Shown: piece after piece, positions 32,278-34,556 of the stretch | How positions within the stretch are numbered: the first letter of the stretch is position 1 | Layout of the letters: every line of letters begins with the position of its first letter | NCBI GenBank assembly: GCA_028873745.1 | Contig: JAPPNT010000027.1 | Location: 10,793 to 45,348, forward strand | DNA: 34,556 nucleotides | Source: Chloroflexota bacterium | Lineage (GTDB): Bacteria > Chloroflexota > Dehalococcoidia > Lucifugimonadales > UBA1127 | Reading direction: 5' to 3' | Position numbers and translations under genes: made by a program | Notes under the pieces: model-generated | What the model saw: only the letters and a program-made list of their open reading frames with translations | Databases searched by the model: none | What the model was told of the DNA's origin: nothing

Positions 32278-33207
32278 TTACACCTGCCGCAGTTTCGGGT
32301 CCAACTTGTCGCGGAGCCAGTCGCCCATCATGTTCATGGAGAGCACCACGAACATGATTGCGAGACCGGGCATGACGGCGATCCACCAGGCGCTCGCGAT
32401 GTGGTCGCGCCCGTCCGCCACCATGACGCCCCACGCCGGGTTCGGCCGCGGAATGCCGGCGCCGAGGAAGCTCAGCGTGGCCTCCAGCAGGATGACGGTG
32501 CCCACCTGCAGCGTCGCCAGCACGATGAGCGTGTTCACCACGTTCGGGAAGACGTGCTTGACGATGATGCGCAGGTTGGAGCAACCGGCCACACGCGCAC
32601 GGGCCACGAAGTCCAGCGCCTTGATGGACAGGACCTCTGCGCGGATTTGGCGAGTGTATCTCGACCATAGGAGCACGGATATCACTCCAATGGCCGTATA
32701 GAAGCTTGGACCAAACACCGCCACAATCACCAAGGCCATCAAGATGAGCGGCAGCGCAAGGAAGGTGTCCACCACCCTCATGATGAGGTGGTCAACCCAC
32801 CTGCCAAAGTAACCGGAGACGAGGCCCAGTGTCGTTCCGATGGTGCCTCCAATCGCCAGCGCGGAGAGCGAGACCATCAGGGAGATGCGCGAGCCGTGCA
32901 TGATGCGGCTCAGGATGTCCCGGCCCTGCTTGTCGGTCCCCAGGATGTTGGTCCAGGTACCGGGCTTGTCCGGATTCCCCTGGTCCCACACCGGCGGGGT
33001 AAGCCGCTTGCTGAGCTGCTGCTTCAGCGGGTCATGGGGCGCGGTAAAGTCCGCCGTCAGCGCCGGAAAGACCAGCACCAGGAAGAGAATGGTCAGCCAA
33101 ACAACCGGATATTCCTTGAAGATGAGGGTGCCGAGGTTTCGCAACCTCGTTGGACTGTACCAGGGCAGCCTCTGCGGCAGTTGAAGAACGCTTCCCTCAG
33201 TTGCCAT
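32278..33207 (-). CDS. Oligopeptide/dipeptide ABC transporter permease (OppC/DppC-type)
   Basis: The 309-residue permease begins with a cytoplasmic tail and a membrane segment (about 34-52), as in DppC. A periplasmic region contains the typical 'NILGTDKQGRDILSRIMHGSRISL'. Five further membrane helices follow, with the coupling loop 'DFVARARVAGCSNLRIIVKHVFPNV'. The end 'SFLGAGIPRPNPAWGVMVADGRD...GDWLRDKLDPKLRQV' is diagnostic. It forms the channel with the OppB-type permease upstream. Confidence 0.92.
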   Translation of the reverse strand: MATEGSVLQLPQRLPWYSPTRLRNLGTLIFKEYPVVWLTILFLVLVFPALTADFTAPHDPLKQQLSKRLTPPVWDQGNPDKPGTWTNILGTDKQGRDILSRIMHGSRISLMVSLSALAIGGTIGTTLGLVSGYFGRWVDHLIMRVVDTFLALPLILMALVIVAVFGPSFYTAIGVISVLLWSRYTRQIRAEVLSIKALDFVARARVAGCSNLRIIVKHVFPNVVNTLIVLATLQVGTVILLEATLSFLGAGIPRPNPAWGVMVADGRDHIASAWWIAVMPGLAIMFVVLSMNMMGDWLRDKLDPKLRQV

Positions 33208-33257
33208 TGTCGGTACTCCCTATCCTTTCGATTAATCGGTCCAGCAGCGTCTCTCGC

Positions 33258-34178
33258 TTACGAGAACCTGATGCGTGGGTCGATGTATGCGTACAAGATG
33301 TCGATGAGCAGGTTCATGCCGATGAATAGCACTGAGATGAACATCGTCACGGCCTGGATGACCTGGTAGTCGCGGGCGTTCACCGCCTGCAGCGCCAGCA
33401 GGCCGACGCCCGGCCACGCGAACACCGTCTCGATGGTCACCGAGCCGGTCATCTGACCGACGACGATGGCGCCAAACACGGTCAGCGGGGGGATGGCGGC
33501 GTTCTTGAGGCCGTGCTTCCACACTACCTTCCACTCCGGAAGGCCCTTGATTCGAGCAAGCTTGATGTACTCGCTGTCAAGGACGTTCAGCATGGAAGAG
33601 CGCGTGAGGCGCATGAAGGACGCGACGGAGAACCACCCCAGCGCCACGGCCGGCAGCACCATGTTCGAGATGCCGCCTCGACCGGACGTGGGGAACCACC
33701 CAAGCTGGACGGCGAAAATCCAGATGAGCACGATGGCCAGCCAGAAGGAGGGAAGCGACTGCCCAAGCAGGGCGATCAGCTTCCCGATAGTATCGAGCAT
33801 CGTCCCCTTCTTCACAGCTGACATAACTCCGATGGGCACGGCTAACAGCACCGATACACCAATGGAGACTACCGCCAGCTGAAGGGTGGCCGGCAGGTGC
33901 AGGATCACCAGTTCCATCGCCGTGCGGCCCTGCCACTTGAAGGAGGGGCCGAACTCGCCACGCGACGCGTTCTTCACGAAGGTGAAGTACTGCACGTACC
34001 AGGGGTCGTTGAGGCCCCACAGCTCGCTGATGCGGATGAAGGTCTCGTCGTCTGCCTCATCGGGCAGGAGCACGTCGAGGGGGTTGCCCGACAAGCGGGC
34101 CAGGGAGAACACGATGATGCTCACCCCGATGAGGGTAAACACCGATTGGATCAGCCTGATGATGATGTATCGCTGCAT
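33258..34178 (-). CDS. Oligopeptide/dipeptide ABC transporter permease (OppB/DppB-type)
   Basis: The 306-residue permease starts 'MQRYIIIRLIQSVFTLIGVSIIVFSLARLSGNP', the standard DppB N-terminus. 'LWGLNDPWYVQYFTFVKNASRGEFGPSF' follows, then six membrane helices, the coupling loop 'SEYIKLARIKGLPEWKVVWKHGLKNA' and 'TIETVFAWPGVGLLALQAVNARDYQVIQA'. It is the first gene of the transporter set in the window. A gene for the solute-binding protein is absent and may lie beyond 34556 or elsewhere. A strong GAGGAGG site precedes ATG 34178. Confidence 0.92.
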   Translation of the reverse strand: MQRYIIIRLIQSVFTLIGVSIIVFSLARLSGNPLDVLLPDEADDETFIRISELWGLNDPWYVQYFTFVKNASRGEFGPSFKWQGRTAMELVILHLPATLQLAVVSIGVSVLLAVPIGVMSAVKKGTMLDTIGKLIALLGQSLPSFWLAIVLIWIFAVQLGWFPTSGRGGISNMVLPAVALGWFSVASFMRLTRSSMLNVLDSEYIKLARIKGLPEWKVVWKHGLKNAAIPPLTVFGAIVVGQMTGSVTIETVFAWPGVGLLALQAVNARDYQVIQAVTMFISVLFIGMNLLIDILYAYIDPRIRFS

Positions 34179-34233
34179 AGCCTCCTCAATTCTCCTGGGT
34201 GCTTTGGACTGACGCGGCTTACAGAGTGCGCAG

Positions 34234-34263
34234 ATTCTACCCCTAACGTCAATAATGCGCCAA
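34234..34263 (-). promoter_or_regulatory. Proximal promoter candidate of the transporter operon
   Basis: On the minus strand: TTGGCG (34263-34258), an 18-base spacer and TAGAAT (34239-34234). It would give a leader of about 50 bases. Confidence 0.45.
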
Positions 34264-34348
34264 TGGTTCCACAGGGCCTTTGGGGGGGAACTGCCACGGA
34301 GGGCGCAACTTATCCCTCCCCCCGGGCACCGACTGAGATTTGAAAATA

Positions 34349-34376
34349 AGTATCATATCGGTCGTTCAACTGTCAA
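34349..34376 (-). promoter_or_regulatory. Distal promoter candidate of the transporter operon
   Basis: On the minus strand: a perfect TTGACA (34376-34371), a 16-base spacer and GATACT (34354-34349). It lies about 20 bases from the palindrome at 34397-34430 and would give a leader of about 165 bases. Confidence 0.5.
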
Positions 34377-34396
34377 GCTGTTGAACCCACTTGTGA

Positions 34397-34430
34397 GCAA
34401 TGTCGCACCCGCGCGCGGGTGCGACATTGC
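34397..34430. repeat. Perfect 34-base palindrome
   Basis: The left half GCAATGTCGCACCCGCG (34397-34413) is exactly the reverse complement of the right half (34414-34430). As RNA it would form a stem of about 15 bp, but neither strand has a T-run after it. It is either a strong hairpin or an operator just upstream of the distal promoter. Confidence 0.85.
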
Positions 34431-34556
34431 AACAACTTATTCTCCTTATGGCCAGTGCCGCATCCGACCCTGTTCCGCCGCCCACAGGCCGAAATGCAGC
34501 AGTCCACGAAGCCCCATCGGCCGGCCAAGGATGCTCGACTCGTACCACCGCTTGCG

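Larger units (their letters stand above)
34179..34556. other. Gene-free stretch upstream of the transporter operon
   Basis: This stretch contains two minus-strand promoter candidates and a 34-base perfect palindrome. No credible gene is seen; a 60-codon minus-strand frame at 34366-34548 runs through the palindrome and has no family features. Confidence 0.5.

Noticed and set aside
34366..34548. 60-codon minus-strand ORF at the right edge
   Set aside because: It runs through the 34-base palindrome and promoter region, with no ribosome-binding site or recognisable motif.

Overview
The window is GC-rich, gene-dense chromosomal DNA with strong third-position GC bias. The gene content fits a free-living Chloroflexota bacterium, perhaps Dehalococcoidia/SAR202-like: a tandem-domain ThyX-like protein, a DUF3090 protein, a fused gamma/alpha 2-oxoacid:ferredoxin oxidoreductase, a glycolate-oxidase-type flavoprotein, XdhC/MocA accessory genes and an oligopeptide ABC operon. 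The lineage is inferred from gene content, not from a marker-gene search. No tRNA, rRNA, CRISPR array, transposase or phage gene was seen.

Layout. 1-2419: molybdate ABC transporter modA (cut by the window edge), modB, modC. 2423-3345 (minus): small membrane protein and a chlorite-dismutase/HemQ-family protein. 3435-5369: ferredoxin-dependent sulfite/nitrite reductase behind a leader that encodes a 16-residue peptide with tandem Cys codons followed by a terminator. 5440-7543: membrane protein (minus) and tandem ThyX-like protein. 7544-7876: gene-free repeat-rich stretch. 7877-10195: sfsA, an unassigned P-loop ATPase, and a MagIII/endonuclease III-like glycosylase. 10192-11496 (minus): EVE-like protein and a two-domain sulfurtransferase whose catalytic Cys codon is TGA, a probable selenoprotein. 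11616-13582: PHP phosphoesterase, small membrane protein, DUF3090 protein (minus). 14029-16607: korA-korB. 16683-18695 (minus): large VWA-domain protein. 18955-20736: secreted lipoprotein metallopeptidase. 20737-21222: second repeat-rich gap. 21223-23814: gatB, secG, SAM hydrolase (DUF62). 23811-28223 (minus): PaREP1/HEPN-like protein, FAD-linked oxidase, cysS, ispF, ispD. 28348-30089 (minus): mocA and xdhC. 30227-34178 (minus): oppF/D/C/B-type peptide transporter genes and their promoter region.

How the genes connect. Molybdenum uptake (modABC) and maturation of Mo hydroxylases (mocA, xdhC) lie at opposite ends. Sulfur metabolism recurs: the siroheme reductase with a cysteine-sensing leader, the probable Sec sulfurtransferase, and cysS. 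The two most notable signals are the Cys-codon attenuator at 3435-3602 and the in-frame TGA replacing the sulfurtransferase active-site Cys at 10789-10791, with a perfect hairpin just downstream. A third is ispF, which appears to start at an ATC codon with a well-placed Shine-Dalgarno sequence.
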